DNA of 64,000 bases, taken from Conexibacter sp. S30A1. GTDB lineage: Bacteria; Actinomycetota; Thermoleophilia; Solirubrobacterales; Solirubrobacteraceae. The translations under genes were made by a program, and so were the position numbers. The stretch's first letter is position 1; each line of letters starts with the position of its first letter. This document shows, piece after piece, positions 1 through 9,535 of the stretch. Location: assembly GCF_023330665.1 (NCBI RefSeq), contig NZ_CP097127.1:3394292-3458291 (forward strand). The letters are read 5' to 3'. Below the pieces are notes generated by a model. It had not been told where the DNA came from and did no database searches. It saw nothing but the letters and a program-made list of their open reading frames with translations.

Positions 1-3
1 CTG

Positions 4-417
4 ATGCTGGCCCCCAAGCGTGTAAAGCACCGCAAGCAGCACCGTGGCCGCAGGGCTGGGCTGTCGCGCGGCCAGGTGAAGGTGCAGTTCGGCGAGTTCG
101 GCCTCAAGGCGCTCGACGCGGGCTGGATCACCAACCGCCAGATCGAGGCGGCGCGTATCGCTATGACCCGCAAGATTCGCCGCGGCGGCAAGGTCTGGAT
201 CAACATCTACCCCGACAAGTCCTACACCAAGAAGCCCGCCGAAACCCGCATGGGCTCCGGTAAGGGCTCACCGGAAGGTTGGGTTGCCGTTGTCAAGCCC
301 GGGCGCGTGATGTTCGAGCTCGCGGGCGTGCCCGAACCGCTCGCCCGTGAGGCGATGCGGCTGGCTGGCCACAAGCTTCCCGTCCGCACCAAGTTCGTCG
401 TGCGAGAAGAGGGATGA
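4..417 (+). CDS. rplP: 50S ribosomal protein L16 (uL16)
   Basis: 137 residues, the normal length for uL16, beginning [15 protein letters not shown], which is the conserved N-terminus, so the ATG four bases into the window is taken as the true start. uL16 sits near the peptidyl-transferase centre and helps position A-site tRNA. The conserved core with G-S-G-K-G-x-P-E-x-W is present near residues 80-92. It is the first gene of the window and the S10/spc cluster presumably continues upstream (rpsC expected). Its stop overlaps the next start (ATGA). Confidence 0.97.
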   Translation: MLAPKRVKHRKQHRGRRAGLSRGQVKVQFGEFGLKALDAGWITNRQIEAARIAMTRKIRRGGKVWINIYPDKSYTKKPAETRMGSGKGSPEGWVAVVKPGRVMFELAGVPEPLAREAMRLAGHKLPVRTKFVVREEG

Positions 418-620
418 GCATGAAACCAGCTGAACTGCGCGACCTAAGCGAGCAGGAGCTCACTGCGCAAATTCATAGCGCGCGCCGGGACCTTCTCGGG
501 CTGCGCTTCCAGCACGCCACTGGCGAGCTGGAGAACACGGCGGGCATGCGGCGTGCGAAGCGTGAGATCGCGCGCGCGCTGACGATCGCCAAGGAACGTG
601 GAATCGAGATCAATGGCTGA
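414..620 (+). CDS. rpmC: 50S ribosomal protein L29 (uL29)
   Basis: 68 residues, a two-helix protein typical of uL29, with the family motif L-x-x-L-R-F-Q near residues 28-33. It binds 23S rRNA near the exit tunnel. The ATG at 414 overlaps the rplP stop; a second ATG at 420 in the same frame is also possible. Its 3' end overlaps the likely rpsQ start, consistent with translational coupling in the operon. Confidence 0.95.
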   Translation: MSMKPAELRDLSEQELTAQIHSARRDLLGLRFQHATGELENTAGMRRAKREIARALTIAKERGIEING

Positions 621-1143
621 GCAAACCGACAACGAAGAGACGACGGCCGTGGCCGCCGAGCAGCTGGCTGAGACTGCTCCGCAGGAGCCGAAGACCAGCA
701 GCGCGGCGCCCAAAGGCAAGCGGGCCGCAAAGCCCAAGCCTGTCGTGGCGATGACTCCGCAGCAGCGTCAGGAGCAGCGAGAAGCGCTGCGCGCGAAGAA
801 GGCGCTGGCACGCCGCCGTGGCCGTGCCGCCGACCGCGAGAGCTGGAAGGCGGGCGCACACGAGCGAACCGCCACGCCCCCGCGCGAGCACGAGAGCGGG
901 ATGCAGAAGACCCGGCAGGGCATCGTGGTCTCCGACAAGGCTGAAAAGACGATCACCGTGCGCATCGATGTCGCGCGCCGGCATCGTCGCTACCAGAAGG
1001 TCGTGCGAACCTCCACCACGCTGCACGCGCATGACGAACACAACGATGCCCACGTGGGTGACACCGTGGTTGTGCGCGAGTCGCGCCCGCTTTCGCGGAC
1101 CAAGCGCTGGCGCCTGGTGCAGGTCGTTGAGAGGGCTCGCTGA
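613..1143 (+). CDS. rpsQ: 30S ribosomal protein S17 (uS17) with long N-terminal extension
   Basis: The last ~80 residues (from Met at base 901, [20 protein letters not shown]) are a normal complete uS17, a primary 16S rRNA binder. They are preceded in frame by ~96 residues that start acidic (E/T/A-rich) and become strongly basic (K/R/A-rich, with [10 protein letters not shown]). No stop separates the two parts. The ATG at 613 is chosen because it overlaps the rpmC stop; a GTG at 598 is also open. The ATG at 901 could be an internal start giving a standard S17. The extension is not part of classical S17 and its role is unknown. Confidence 0.9.
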   Translation: MAEQTDNEETTAVAAEQLAETAPQEPKTSSAAPKGKRAAKPKPVVAMTPQQRQEQREALRAKKALARRRGRAADRESWKAGAHERTATPPREHESGMQKTRQGIVVSDKAEKTITVRIDVARRHRRYQKVVRTSTTLHAHDEHNDAHVGDTVVVRESRPLSRTKRWRLVQVVERAR

Positions 1144-1511
1144 TGGTTCAGAACGAGACCAGATTAAGGGTGGCCGATAACACCGGCGCGCGTGAGATCC
1201 TCGTGATCCGCGTGCAGGGCGGGCACCGGCGCCGTTACGCGCGTGTCGGCGACGTGATCACCGCCACGGTCAAGCAGGCGACTCCGCAGGGCTCCGTGAA
1301 AAAGGGGGATGTCGTCAAGGCGGTCGTCGTGCGCACGAAGAAGGCCTACGGCCGCGAGGACGGAACCTACATCGCCTTCGACGAGAACGCCGCGGTGATC
1401 ATCGACAACAACAACAACCCACGTGGCACGCGCATCTTCGGGCCCGTGGCCAGAGAGCTGCGTGAGCGCAACTTCATGAAGATCGTCTCGCTCGCACCGG
1501 AGGTGCTCTGA
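1143..1511 (+). CDS. rplN: 50S ribosomal protein L14 (uL14)
   Basis: 122 residues, standard length. It starts [19 protein letters not shown], the conserved uL14 N-terminus. The protein binds 23S rRNA and forms an intersubunit bridge. The start overlaps the rpsQ stop (TGATG), so translation is probably coupled. Confidence 0.97.
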   Translation: MVQNETRLRVADNTGAREILVIRVQGGHRRRYARVGDVITATVKQATPQGSVKKGDVVKAVVVRTKKAYGREDGTYIAFDENAAVIIDNNNNPRGTRIFGPVARELRERNFMKIVSLAPEVL

Positions 1512-1513
1512 CC

Positions 1514-1840
1514 ATGCCTGCCCGCATCAAGACCGACGATCAGGTTGTCGTGATCAGCGGCAAGGACCGCGGCAAGCGGGGACGCGTACTGCGCGTCGAC
1601 CCCAAGCACGAACGCGTCTACGTCGAGGGTCTGAACAAGATCAAGCGCCACCAGAAAGCCAACCCGATGTCGCCGACGGCCAACCAGGTCAGCGGAGTGA
1701 TCGAGAAGGAGGCTGGGATCCATGTCTCCAACGTCGCGCTCGCCGACCCCAAGGACGGCAAACCGACGCGCGTAGGGATCGAGTTTGTGGACGGCAAGCG
1801 GGTACGTGTGGCGCGGCGCAGCGGGACGAGGATCGACTGA
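1514..1840 (+). CDS. rplX: 50S ribosomal protein L24 (uL24)
   Basis: 108 residues. A KOW motif is visible near the N-terminus ([17 protein letters not shown]). uL24 is an early assembly initiator of the 50S subunit. The start lies two bases after rplN, and the stop overlaps the rplE start. Confidence 0.96.
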   Translation: MPARIKTDDQVVVISGKDRGKRGRVLRVDPKHERVYVEGLNKIKRHQKANPMSPTANQVSGVIEKEAGIHVSNVALADPKDGKPTRVGIEFVDGKRVRVARRSGTRID

Positions 1841-2412
1841 TGGCTGCTCGGCTGAAACAGAAATACGAGAACGAGATACGCCCGGCGTTGATCGAGCGCT
1901 TCGGCTACCAGACGCCGATGCAAGCGCCGAAGATCATGAAGGTCACGGTCAACATGGGTGTTGGCGACGCCAAGCAGGACTCGAAGATGTTTGACGCAGC
2001 CGCCGAGCAGCTCGCGCTGATCACGGGTCAGAAGCCAAACGTCCGGCGGGCTCGCAAGTCGATCGCGCAGTTCAAGCTGCGCGAGGGCATGCCCGTCGGT
2101 CTGGCTGTGACGCTCCGTGGGGAGCGCCAGTACGAGTTCCTGGACCGCCTGTTCTCGGTGGCGATGCCTCGCATCCGCGATTTTCAGGGTGTGAGCCCCC
2201 GTGCGTTTGACGGCCGTGGGAATTACACGCTGGGGCTGCGCGAACAGATCATCTTCCCCGAGATCGATTACGACGAGGTCGACCAGACACGCGGCCTGGA
2301 CGTCACGATCACCACCAACCGTTGCACCGACGAGGAGTCCTTCGCCCTGCTGGAGGCCCTCGGCATGCCATTCGCGAAGAGCGGGCGGCGCCAGACCGCC
2401 GCACAAAGTTAG
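1840..2412 (+). CDS. rplE: 50S ribosomal protein L5 (uL5)
   Basis: 190 residues, slightly longer than the usual 179-187. The N-terminal [13 protein letters not shown] signature and the C-terminal F-P-E-I-D-Y-D-E segment are present. uL5 binds 5S rRNA in the central protuberance. The short C-terminal tail is basic and Gln-rich. Confidence 0.96.
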   Translation: MAARLKQKYENEIRPALIERFGYQTPMQAPKIMKVTVNMGVGDAKQDSKMFDAAAEQLALITGQKPNVRRARKSIAQFKLREGMPVGLAVTLRGERQYEFLDRLFSVAMPRIRDFQGVSPRAFDGRGNYTLGLREQIIFPEIDYDEVDQTRGLDVTITTNRCTDEESFALLEALGMPFAKSGRRQTAAQS

Positions 2413-2421
2413 GAACGAACA

Positions 2422-2607
2422 GTGGCCAAAACCTCACAACGAGTCCGTCAGGCACGGACACCCAAGTTCAAGACGCGGGGCTACACCCGCTGCCGTCGCT
2501 GCGGTCGCTCGCGCTCGGTGTACCGCAAGTTCGGTGTGTGCCGGATCTGTCTGCGCGAACTCGCGCACAACGGCTACATCCCCGGAATGACGAAATCGAG
2601 CTGGTGA
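2422..2607 (+). CDS. rpsN: 30S ribosomal protein S14, zinc-binding type (uS14)
   Basis: 61 residues with GTG start. The two C-x-x-C pairs (C-R-R-C and C-R-I-C) mark this as the short zinc-binding (C+) S14, not the longer zinc-free paralogue used under zinc starvation. The same window also carries a Zur-like controlled zinc importer, so a zinc-free paralogue elsewhere in the genome would be worth looking for. Confidence 0.97.
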   Translation: MAKTSQRVRQARTPKFKTRGYTRCRRCGRSRSVYRKFGVCRICLRELAHNGYIPGMTKSSW

Positions 2608-2611
2608 TCAG

Positions 2612-3019
2612 ATGTCGATGACCGACCCGATCGCGGACCTGCTCACGCGCCTGCGCAACGGCGCCAAGGCGCAGCACCACGATGTCAAGAGCCCTGCCTC
2701 AAAACTCAAGGTTGAGGTGGCGCGTATCCTGCACGAGCAGGGTTACATCGAGGCCTACTCAGTGGTGCCGGCTGGCGCCGACCGGCCCGGCGAGGAACTC
2801 GTGGTGACGCTCAAGTACACTCGTGAGCGGCGTCCGGTGATCAGCGGCATCCAGCGCGTTTCGCGTCCGGGACAGCGTCACTACGTCGGTCACGACAGCA
2901 TCCCAAAGGTCGAAGGCGGCCTGGGCACAGCGATTCTGTCCACCTCCCGCGGGGTGATGACCGGCCACCAAGCACGGCAGCTGGGCATCGGCGGCGAGGT
3001 AGTCGCGAAGGTCTGGTAG
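2612..3019 (+). CDS. rpsH: 30S ribosomal protein S8 (uS8)
   Basis: 135 residues with the N-terminal [14 protein letters not shown] signature and the C-terminal S-T-S-R-G-V-M-T region. It binds the central domain of 16S rRNA and, in Escherichia coli, represses the spc operon. Four bases after rpsN. Confidence 0.97.
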   Translation: MSMTDPIADLLTRLRNGAKAQHHDVKSPASKLKVEVARILHEQGYIEAYSVVPAGADRPGEELVVTLKYTRERRPVISGIQRVSRPGQRHYVGHDSIPKVEGGLGTAILSTSRGVMTGHQARQLGIGGEVVAKVW

Positions 3020-3038
3020 CGGCCAGGAAGATCAAGCA

Positions 3039-3584
3039 ATGTCGAGAATCGGTAGACAACCAATAGCCCTGCCCACCGGCGTGAGCGTCACCATCGAGCC
3101 CGAGCGGGTCACCGTGAAAGGTCCCGGCGGAGAGCTCTCCGAGCGGATCGCGCGCGACATCAGTGTCGAGCAGGTCAGCGTTGACGGTCGCGAGCAGCTC
3201 GTTGTGTCGAGACCCACTGACCGCGGTGAGCACCGTGCGCTGCACGGCCTCACCCGCACGCTGGTCGCCAACATGGTCACAGGCGTGACCGACGGATTCC
3301 ATAAGAACCTGGAGATTCAGGGTGTCGGTTACCGCGCCGCCCTCAAGGGCCGCGACCTCGAGCTTGCGCTCGGCTACTCACACCCGGTCGAGATCAAGGC
3401 GCCGGAGGGCATCAGCTTTGAGGTGCCGCAGCCGACGCGGATCACCGTGCGGGGCGCATCCAAGCAGCAGGTCGGTGAGATCGCTGCACAGATACGCAAG
3501 CAGCGCAAGCCGGAGCCCTACAAGGGCAAGGGGATCCGTTACGAGGGCGAATACGTCGCGAGGAAGGTCGGTAAGCGAGCATGA
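3039..3584 (+). CDS. rplF: 50S ribosomal protein L6 (uL6)
   Basis: 181 residues. It starts [15 protein letters not shown], and the C-terminal [11 protein letters not shown] signature is intact. uL6 has two related folds and sits near the factor-binding site. The stop overlaps the rplR start by 4 bases. Confidence 0.97.
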   Translation: MSRIGRQPIALPTGVSVTIEPERVTVKGPGGELSERIARDISVEQVSVDGREQLVVSRPTDRGEHRALHGLTRTLVANMVTGVTDGFHKNLEIQGVGYRAALKGRDLELALGYSHPVEIKAPEGISFEVPQPTRITVRGASKQQVGEIAAQIRKQRKPEPYKGKGIRYEGEYVARKVGKRA

Positions 3585-3934
3585 GTGTGAAGACGAAGCA
3601 GGCGGCGCGTCTGCGCCGCCAGCGGCGCGTGCGTGCCAAGGTCAAGGGAACGGCCGCACGTCCGCGCATCTCGGTGTTTCGCTCGAATCGTGGTATCACC
3701 GCTCAGCTGATCGACGACGATTCCGCTCGGACCCTGGCGGCTGTCAACTGGATTGAGCCCGCGCTGCGCGAGCTGCGCGGCAGTGAGCAGGCCCGCAAGG
3801 CCGGTCAACTGTTGGCTGAGCGCGCGCAGGCTCTGGGTGTGACCAGCGCCGTGTTCGATCGCGGCGGTTATCAGTACCACGGGCGTGTGCAGGCGCTCGC
3901 CGACGGGGCCCGCGATGGCGGGCTCACCTTCTAA
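3581..3934 (+). CDS. rplR: 50S ribosomal protein L18 (uL18)
   Basis: 117 residues. Basic N-terminus, then the [10 protein letters not shown] core and a C-terminal F-D-R-G-G-Y-x-Y-H-G-R-V-x-A-L-A-D-G-A-R signature. uL18 binds 5S rRNA with uL5. Overlaps rplF by four bases (ATGA). Confidence 0.97.
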   Translation: MSVKTKQAARLRRQRRVRAKVKGTAARPRISVFRSNRGITAQLIDDDSARTLAAVNWIEPALRELRGSEQARKAGQLLAERAQALGVTSAVFDRGGYQYHGRVQALADGARDGGLTF

Positions 3935-3967
3935 GCGGCGTCCGGACGCTACTCTGGACTGACATTC

Positions 3968-4549
3968 ATGGCACGAGAGCGAACAGTTTCAGCAGCAGGC
4001 CTCGACCTTCAAGAGCGGGTCGTGGAGATCAACCGTGTGGCCAAGGTCGTCAAGGGTGGTCGGCGGTTCTCGTTCACCGCGCTGGTCGTGGTGGGCGACG
4101 AGCGTGAGGTGGTCGGCGTCGGCTACGGCAAGGCTAACGAGGTGCCGGTCGCGATCCAGAAGGGGGTCGAACGGGCCAAGAAGAACCTCTACCGGGTTCC
4201 CAAGCACGGCTCGACCATCACCCACCAGACGACCGGAGTGTTTGGTTCAGGCAAGGTCTTCCTGAAGCCCGCGGCTCCTGGCACCGGCGTGATCGCCGGC
4301 GGCGGCGTGCGCGCGGTGCTCGAGCTCGCTGGCATCCACGACATCCTTTCCAAGTCGCTCGGCTCGCAGAACCCGATCAACCTGGTCAAGGCGACGATGG
4401 CCGGGCTCGAGTCGCTGCGCACACCTGAGGAGGTCGCAGCACTGCGCGGCCTGTCGGTCAACACCGTGCTGGGCCTGAACACCGTCGAGCGCGAGACCGC
4501 CACGCTGGATGGCGAGGACAGCCAGGCAAGTGAAGGGGAGGCCGCGTGA
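3968..4549 (+). CDS. rpsE: 30S ribosomal protein S5 (uS5)
   Basis: 193 residues. Double-stranded RNA-binding S5 domain with [19 protein letters not shown] near residue 15, then the C-terminal domain. The protein is involved in translational accuracy and the mRNA entry tunnel. There is a slightly longer gap (33 bases) after rplR, and the acidic C-terminal tail (S-E-G-E-A-A) is not conserved. Confidence 0.97.
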   Translation: MARERTVSAAGLDLQERVVEINRVAKVVKGGRRFSFTALVVVGDEREVVGVGYGKANEVPVAIQKGVERAKKNLYRVPKHGSTITHQTTGVFGSGKVFLKPAAPGTGVIAGGGVRAVLELAGIHDILSKSLGSQNPINLVKATMAGLESLRTPEEVAALRGLSVNTVLGLNTVERETATLDGEDSQASEGEAA

Positions 4550-4728
4550 GCGACGCCCTGAAGGTCACGCAGCTGAAATCTCGAAACGGAGCGGATAAGC
4601 GTCAGCTGGACACGCTGCGCTCGATCGGGCTGCGGCGTATCGGTCATACCGTCCAGGTCAGTGACACGCCGCAGATGCGTGGCATGCTGCACAAGGTCAG
4701 GCATCTGGTGGAGGTGCGGGAGGGATGA
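4546..4728 (+). CDS. rpmD: 50S ribosomal protein L30 (uL30)
   Basis: 60 residues, a standard bacterial uL30 (L-K-V-T-Q-L-K-S ... [12 protein letters not shown]). GTG start overlaps the rpsE stop (GTGA). Position between rpsE and rplO is the universal order. Confidence 0.95.
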   Translation: MSDALKVTQLKSRNGADKRQLDTLRSIGLRRIGHTVQVSDTPQMRGMLHKVRHLVEVREG

Positions 4729-5249
4729 GCAACTTGGACGAGACACTCGCGCCGGAAGCGATCGGCCTGCACAGCCTCAAGCCTGCGCCGGGTTCGCGGC
4801 GCCCGCGCAAGCGGGTCGGCCGCGGCGAGGGCTCTGGTACCGGCAAGACCTCTGGCCGAGGCCAGAAGGGGGCCGGGGCACGCACGGGCTCGAAGTCGCG
4901 CCCCAACTTCGAGGGCGGCCAGATGCCGATCCACATGCGGATGCGCAAGCTACGCGGCCCGCACATGAAGAAGTCAATGCCGTTTGAGCCATTCCGGACG
5001 CGCACTCAGGCCGTCAACGTCGGAGACCTCGAGGCTCGTTTTGAAGCAGGCGCGGTGGTTGACGCTGCGTCACTGGCGGCCAGCGGGCTTGCCACGCGCA
5101 AAGGCGTGCCGATCAAGGTGCTCGCCAACGGCGAGCTTGGCAAGGCGCTCAACGTGAACGTCCACGCCGTCAGTGCGGGCGCTCGCGCCGCGATCGAGCG
5201 CGCCGGCGGAACGGTGACGCTCATCGAGAGCACCAACCCCGAGTCCTGA
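4725..5249 (+). CDS. rplO: 50S ribosomal protein L15 (uL15)
   Basis: 174 residues, somewhat longer than the usual ~147 because of a short non-conserved N-terminal extension before L-K-P-A-P-G-S-R-R. The glycine-rich R-V-G-R-G-E-G-S-G-x-G-K-T-S-G-R-G core is present, followed by the C-terminal domain. Overlaps rpmD by four bases. Confidence 0.95.
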   Translation: MSNLDETLAPEAIGLHSLKPAPGSRRPRKRVGRGEGSGTGKTSGRGQKGAGARTGSKSRPNFEGGQMPIHMRMRKLRGPHMKKSMPFEPFRTRTQAVNVGDLEARFEAGAVVDAASLAASGLATRKGVPIKVLANGELGKALNVNVHAVSAGARAAIERAGGTVTLIESTNPES

Positions 5250-5318
5250 GCAGGCTGTGGTGGCCCGCGCCACGCATCCGAAGCTGATCAGAGCGGCGCT
5301 CAGAGGAGAGCTGGCGCG

Positions 5319-6602
5319 ATGATGTCGACAATCCTCGGCGCGTTTCGCGTGCCCGAGATTCGTCGCAAGGTGCTCTTCACCTTTGCGATGCTCGGGCTCT
5401 ACCGGCTCGGTTCCTACATACCCGCGCCCGCAGTCAACGCCAGCGCGCTCAGACAGATCCAGCAGTCGGTGGGAGGCACCGGTGTGCTCGGCCTGCTGAA
5501 CACCTTTTCGGGAGGCGCGCTCGCCCGCGTGGCGATCTTCGGGCTGGGGATCACGCCCTACATCACTTCATCGATCGTCTTGCAGGTGCTCACGGCGGTG
5601 GTGCCGTCGCTCGAGAAGCTCTCCAAGGAGGGCGAGGTTGGCCAGGCACGCATCACCCAGTACACCCGCTATCTCACCGTGGCGCTGGCGTTCGCGCAGT
5701 CGATCGGCTACGTGTTCCTATTCAAGAGCCTGGAGACCCAGGCCGGCGTCAATCTGATCCCCAACTTCAACGTCGGCAAGGTCTTCATGATCGCGATCAC
5801 GCTGACGGCCGGATCGGTGCTCGTGATGTGGCTCGGCGAGCTGATCACGCAGCGAGGCATCGGCAATGGCATCTCGCTGATGATCTTTGCGTCGATCGTG
5901 TCGGGAATCCCGACCGGGGTCCAGTCTTGGTGGAACTCACCTGACCAGTCGTTCAAGGTCATGATGCCCTTCATCGTGTTCGCTGTCGTGGCCGGGGTCG
6001 TGTTCGTCCAGACTGGGCAGCGGCGCATCCCCGTGCAGTACGCCAAGCGCGTGATCGGCCAGCGTATGACTCAGGGCGGTCAGACATACATCCCGCTCAC
6101 CGTCAACATGGCCAACGTCATTCCGGTGATCTTCGCCGCGACGGTGATGGCGGTGCCGCCGACTGTCGGGCAGCTCATCGGGCAGAACCACATCCACAAC
6201 TTCGGCACCGAGCTCGCAAACTTCCTTTCGCCCGACGGCTGGCACTACGTGGTGGGCGAGGCGATCCTGATCATCCTCTTCACGTACTTCTACACCGCGA
6301 TCGTCTTCAACCCCATCGATCAGGCCGAGAACCTCAAGAAGTACGGTGGCTTCATCCCCGGTATCAGACCGGGCCGCCCGACGGCCGAGTTTCTGGACCG
6401 CGTGCTCGCGCGGCTGACGTTCCCTGGGGCGCTGTTCCTCGCCTTCATTGCAGCGCTACCGACCATTCTGATCGCGCAGACCGGTGCCAGCTTTGCCTTT
6501 GGCGGGACCGCGATCCTGATCGTGATCGGCGTGGCGCTGGATACGATGCGCCAGCTGGAGGCCCAGCTGATGATGCGCAACTACGAGGGCTTCCTAAAGT
6601 AA
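5319..6602 (+). CDS. secY: Preprotein translocase subunit SecY
   Basis: 427 residues with ten predicted membrane segments; the channel-forming subunit of the SecYEG translocon. The N-terminal R-K-V-L-F-T-F and L-G-I-x-P-Y-I-T-S-S-I signatures and the cytosolic loop F-N-P-I-D-Q-A-E-N-L-K-K-Y-G-G-F-I-P-G-I-R-P-G are all visible. The ATG is preceded by AGAGGAGAG at a good distance. Separated from rplO by ~70 bases and followed by a small hairpin. Confidence 0.98.
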   Translation: MMSTILGAFRVPEIRRKVLFTFAMLGLYRLGSYIPAPAVNASALRQIQQSVGGTGVLGLLNTFSGGALARVAIFGLGITPYITSSIVLQVLTAVVPSLEKLSKEGEVGQARITQYTRYLTVALAFAQSIGYVFLFKSLETQAGVNLIPNFNVGKVFMIAITLTAGSVLVMWLGELITQRGIGNGISLMIFASIVSGIPTGVQSWWNSPDQSFKVMMPFIVFAVVAGVVFVQTGQRRIPVQYAKRVIGQRMTQGGQTYIPLTVNMANVIPVIFAATVMAVPPTVGQLIGQNHIHNFGTELANFLSPDGWHYVVGEAILIILFTYFYTAIVFNPIDQAENLKKYGGFIPGIRPGRPTAEFLDRVLARLTFPGALFLAFIAALPTILIAQTGASFAFGGTAILIVIGVALDTMRQLEAQLMMRNYEGFLK

Positions 6603-6621
6603 GCGTCAACACGGCGTAAGG

Positions 6622-6642
6622 CCAGCGTAAGCGGAACGCTGG
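6622..6642 (+). terminator. Short hairpin after secY, possible terminator or attenuator
   Basis: A 7-bp perfect stem (CCAGCGT / ACGCTGG) with a 7-base loop lies 20 bases after the secY stop and before the inserted acyltransferase gene. There is no U-tract, so classic intrinsic termination is not clear; it could act as an attenuator or processing site. Confidence 0.35.
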
Positions 6643-6683
6643 TCGGGCGGTGACACTCGGGCGGAGCGGGTAGCGCTCGGGCA

Positions 6684-7832
6684 ATGGTTGCCCAGTCCGA
6701 GAGTCCGCGCAGGCTGGGCCGCAGGACAGTGTTGGATGGTCTGCGCGGCCTGGCGATCCTGCTGGTCATGTTGATGCACACCGACGTGCTGCACAACGGC
6801 TACGTTGGCGTCGACCTGTTCTTCGCGCTCTCGGGCTTCCTGATCACCAGCCTCCTGTATGAGGAGTGGGACCGCGACGGTGTCATCCGGCTGCAGCACT
6901 TCTATGCTCGTCGCGCACGGCGTCTGCTGCCAGCGCTCGGAGTCCTGATCGTGCTCGCGCTGATTGCCAACACCGTTTGCTACCAGCTCACGGGATGGCC
7001 GTTTGCCGTCAAGGCGCTGGCCAGCGTCACGTTCGTCAGCAATTGGCTGGCGGCGACCGGCCACGGCGCCAGCCTCGGGAGCTTCAATCCGACCTGGTCG
7101 CTGGCGCAGGAGGAGCAGTTTTACCTGCTTTGGCCGCCGCTCTTGCTGCTGGTGCTGCGGCGCGGGACCGGGCCACGACAGGTGGCAATGCTGCTCGCGG
7201 CGGCAATCGTGCTGCTCCTGGTGCTGGCGCCGATCGGCCGTGGTCATGGCTACGGGATCTACTACTCGCCCGCGGCGCGATCGGCTGAGCTGCTCGCCGG
7301 ATGCCTCGCGGCTGTCGCCTGGCGGCACCGACTGGCGCGGCTGCCCGAGTGTGCCCTGGCCCGCTTGCCGGTGCGGATGCGGTCCGTCGCGGCGGGTGCC
7401 ACAGGCCTGCGCGCGACGCTGGCCATGGTCCTGGCCTGCCTGCTCATGGGGCTGTTGCTTGACCGTGAGCTGCCCAGCGTCGAGGCTTATCTGAGCACTT
7501 GCGGGATCGGCATCGGGCTGATCGTGCTGCTTCTCGGCGCCCCGGCAAGTCTGCCGGCCCGCGCGCTTTCGCTCGGCCCCCTGCGCTTTCTCGGCCGGAT
7601 CAGCTACGGGCTGTACCTGTTTCACCTGCTGGTGCGCAACGTTGTGTATCACTACCTACCGGCAGGCTCCGTCTATGTGAACGCGGCCGTCACATTCGCC
7701 ATCAGCATCGGTCTGGCGACGCTCAGCTGGCGGCTTATCGAGTCGCGGGTGTTGTACGGCTCGGCCTCGGTGCGGCAACGCAAGCTGCGGCGCCGCCAGC
7801 GCCACCGTCTGCAGCCGGCCCGTGCCTCATGA
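6684..7832 (+). CDS. Acyltransferase family 3 membrane protein (OafA/YrhL-like)
   Basis: 382 residues with about ten hydrophobic segments. The first membrane helix carries the family histidine (L-M-H-T-D) followed by G-Y-V-G-V-D-L-F-F-A-L-S-G-F-L-I-T and the R-R-A-R-R-L-L-P-A-L motif, all typical of acyltransferase 3 proteins that O-acylate cell-surface glycans. The substrate cannot be predicted. It is unusual in lying inside the ribosomal superoperon between secY and adk, in the same orientation, so it may be transcribed with it. Confidence 0.88.
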   Translation: MVAQSESPRRLGRRTVLDGLRGLAILLVMLMHTDVLHNGYVGVDLFFALSGFLITSLLYEEWDRDGVIRLQHFYARRARRLLPALGVLIVLALIANTVCYQLTGWPFAVKALASVTFVSNWLAATGHGASLGSFNPTWSLAQEEQFYLLWPPLLLLVLRRGTGPRQVAMLLAAAIVLLLVLAPIGRGHGYGIYYSPAARSAELLAGCLAAVAWRHRLARLPECALARLPVRMRSVAAGATGLRATLAMVLACLLMGLLLDRELPSVEAYLSTCGIGIGLIVLLLGAPASLPARALSLGPLRFLGRISYGLYLFHLLVRNVVYHYLPAGSVYVNAAVTFAISIGLATLSWRLIESRVLYGSASVRQRKLRRRQRHRLQPARAS

Positions 7833-7879
7833 GCGCTGCCCGCGTACGCTCTCGACGGCCTGTCGGTGTCCCTGCCCGA

Positions 7880-7885
7880 TATGAT
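7880..7885 (+). promoter_or_regulatory. Candidate -10 element before adk
   Basis: TATGAT lies 9 bases before the adk ATG. This spacing would give a leaderless or nearly leaderless adk transcript, giving adk-map their own promoter independent of the upstream acyltransferase. No convincing -35 was found. Confidence 0.4.
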
Positions 7886-7894
7886 CCCCACCCC

Positions 7895-8572
7895 ATGGCC
7901 CGGCAGCTCAACCTGATCCTGGTAGGACCCCCCGGTGCCGGTAAGGGAACGCAGGCCGAACGCCTCCAGTCGGACTTCGGGCTGGCGTACATAGCGACCG
8001 GGGAGATGTTGCGTGCGAATGTCAAGGCTCAGACCGAGCTCGGCATGGCCGCCAAGCAACACATGGACGCTGGCGGCCTGGTACCGGATGATCTGATCCT
8101 GGCCATGACGGCCGAGCGGCTGGAGGAGGATGACACGCGCGATGGCTTCATCCTGGACGGCTTCCCGCGGAACCTGGCCCAGGCTGGTGCGCTCGAGCGC
8201 CAGCTGCAGCAGCAGGGTCGTCGCATCACGGCCGTGCTGCTGATCGAGGTGCCGGACGAGGAGATCGTCAAGCGCATTGCCGGGCGTCGGGTCTGTGTCA
8301 AGAACGGGCACAACTATCACGTCGATTACGACCCCCCAAAACTGCCTGATGTCTGCGACCAGGACGGGTCGCGCCTGATCCAGCGTGACGATGACAAGCC
8401 TGAGGTGGTTCAGCGGCGCCTGCTGGTCTACCACGAACAGACAGCCCCACTGATCAGCTACTACGAGGACCGTGGCCTGCTGCGCCGTGTCGACGGGATG
8501 CGAGCACCGGGCGAGGTGCACGACCACATCCGGGCGCTGATCGCCACGCTGCTGCTGGAGGACTCGCTGTAG
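7895..8572 (+). CDS. adk: Adenylate kinase
   Basis: 225 residues. Walker A G-P-P-G-A-G-K-G-T near residue 10, and the D-G-F-P-R-N motif near residue 87. ATP + AMP to 2 ADP. The LID region has V-C-V-K-N-G-H ... V-C-D-Q-D-G, a partly degraded version of the four-ligand zinc site (second Cys replaced by Asn, fourth by Asp). The start is set at the ATG before the conserved N-L-I-L-V-G-P-P-G; a longer in-frame opening upstream runs through the previous gene and is not used. Confidence 0.97.
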   Translation: MARQLNLILVGPPGAGKGTQAERLQSDFGLAYIATGEMLRANVKAQTELGMAAKQHMDAGGLVPDDLILAMTAERLEEDDTRDGFILDGFPRNLAQAGALERQLQQQGRRITAVLLIEVPDEEIVKRIAGRRVCVKNGHNYHVDYDPPKLPDVCDQDGSRLIQRDDDKPEVVQRRLLVYHEQTAPLISYYEDRGLLRRVDGMRAPGEVHDHIRALIATLLLEDSL

Positions 8573-8602
8573 GCGGGCCGACGGCTACGCTTGTGAGCAC
8601 CA

Positions 8603-9388
8603 ATGGCGATCATCAAGAAGACACCCGAGCAGATCGAACAGATGGCGGCAGCCGGAGAGGTTCTGGTTCGCACACTGGATCTTTTGGCGTCGAAGATTCG
8701 CTCTGGCGTCAGCACGCTCGAGCTTGATCAGGCGGCAGAGCGCTTCATCCGCTCGCAGGGGTGCGAACCGGCCTTCAAGGGCTACCACGGGTTCCCCGGT
8801 TCCATCTGTGCCTCGCCGAACTCGATGGTCGTGCACGGCATCCCCGGCGACTACCGGCTGGAACGGGGCGACATCCTCTCAGTCGATGTGGGTGTCGTGA
8901 AAGATGGCTGGGTGGCTGACGCGGCGCGGACCTTTCCCGTCGGCTCCATCTCGCCCGTGGCCGAGCGGTTGCTTGCGGTTACCGAGGAGTCTCTGCACCT
9001 TGCCGTGGCCCAGTGTGTGCCCGGCAAGCATCTGGGCGACATCGGCCACGCGGTCCAGCACCACGTGGAAAAGGAAAACGGTTTCTCCGTGGTTCGAACA
9101 TTGGTCGGGCACGGAGTTGGTCGTCAGATGCACGAGGATCCTCAGGTTCCCAACTACGGGAAGGCCGGTACCGGCGTCCTGCTGGAGGCGGGTATGGTGC
9201 TGGCGGTAGAGCCGATGGTCACCGTGGGACAGCGCGATGTGCACGTGGGCGAAGACAACTGGTCGATCTACTCAGACGACGGGTCGCTCGCCGCGCACTT
9301 CGAGTTCACCATTGCGGTCACGCCGCAGGGGCCGCGGATCCTCACGCCCTGGCACCAGGCGAAGGCCGGGGCGCGCGCTGCGGCGTGA
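8603..9388 (+). CDS. map: Methionine aminopeptidase, type I
   Basis: 261 residues. Removes N-terminal Met from nascent proteins using a two-metal centre. Metal ligands are visible in V-D-V-G-V-V-K-D-G-W-V-A-D, G-H-G-V-G-R-x-M-H-E, V-E-P-M-V-T and the C-terminal F-E-F-T-I. Gene order adk-map is conserved in this operon across actinobacteria. Confidence 0.97.
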   Translation: MAIIKKTPEQIEQMAAAGEVLVRTLDLLASKIRSGVSTLELDQAAERFIRSQGCEPAFKGYHGFPGSICASPNSMVVHGIPGDYRLERGDILSVDVGVVKDGWVADAARTFPVGSISPVAERLLAVTEESLHLAVAQCVPGKHLGDIGHAVQHHVEKENGFSVVRTLVGHGVGRQMHEDPQVPNYGKAGTGVLLEAGMVLAVEPMVTVGQRDVHVGEDNWSIYSDDGSLAAHFEFTIAVTPQGPRILTPWHQAKAGARAAA

Positions 9389-9462
9389 GCACCAGCTTGC
9401 TACTATGACCCTTTGCGCTCGCGGCGCCTGGTTGCGCTGCGTGCGTAGCCCGTCGCGGTAGC

Positions 9463-9482
9463 GGCGACCTGAAGCGGTCGCC
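9463..9482 (+). other. Hairpin in the map-rpmJ spacer
   Basis: Perfect 7-bp stem GGCGACC/GGTCGCC with loop TGAAGC lies in the 147-base spacer that replaces infA. It could be an RNA leader element for the downstream rpmJ-rpsM-rpsK-rpsD unit. Function is not shown by the sequence. Confidence 0.35.
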
Positions 9483-9535
9483 AGAGCCGTCGGCGCGGAT
9501 CCAGAGCCAATAACTCACGACGAGAGCGAAGCGAC

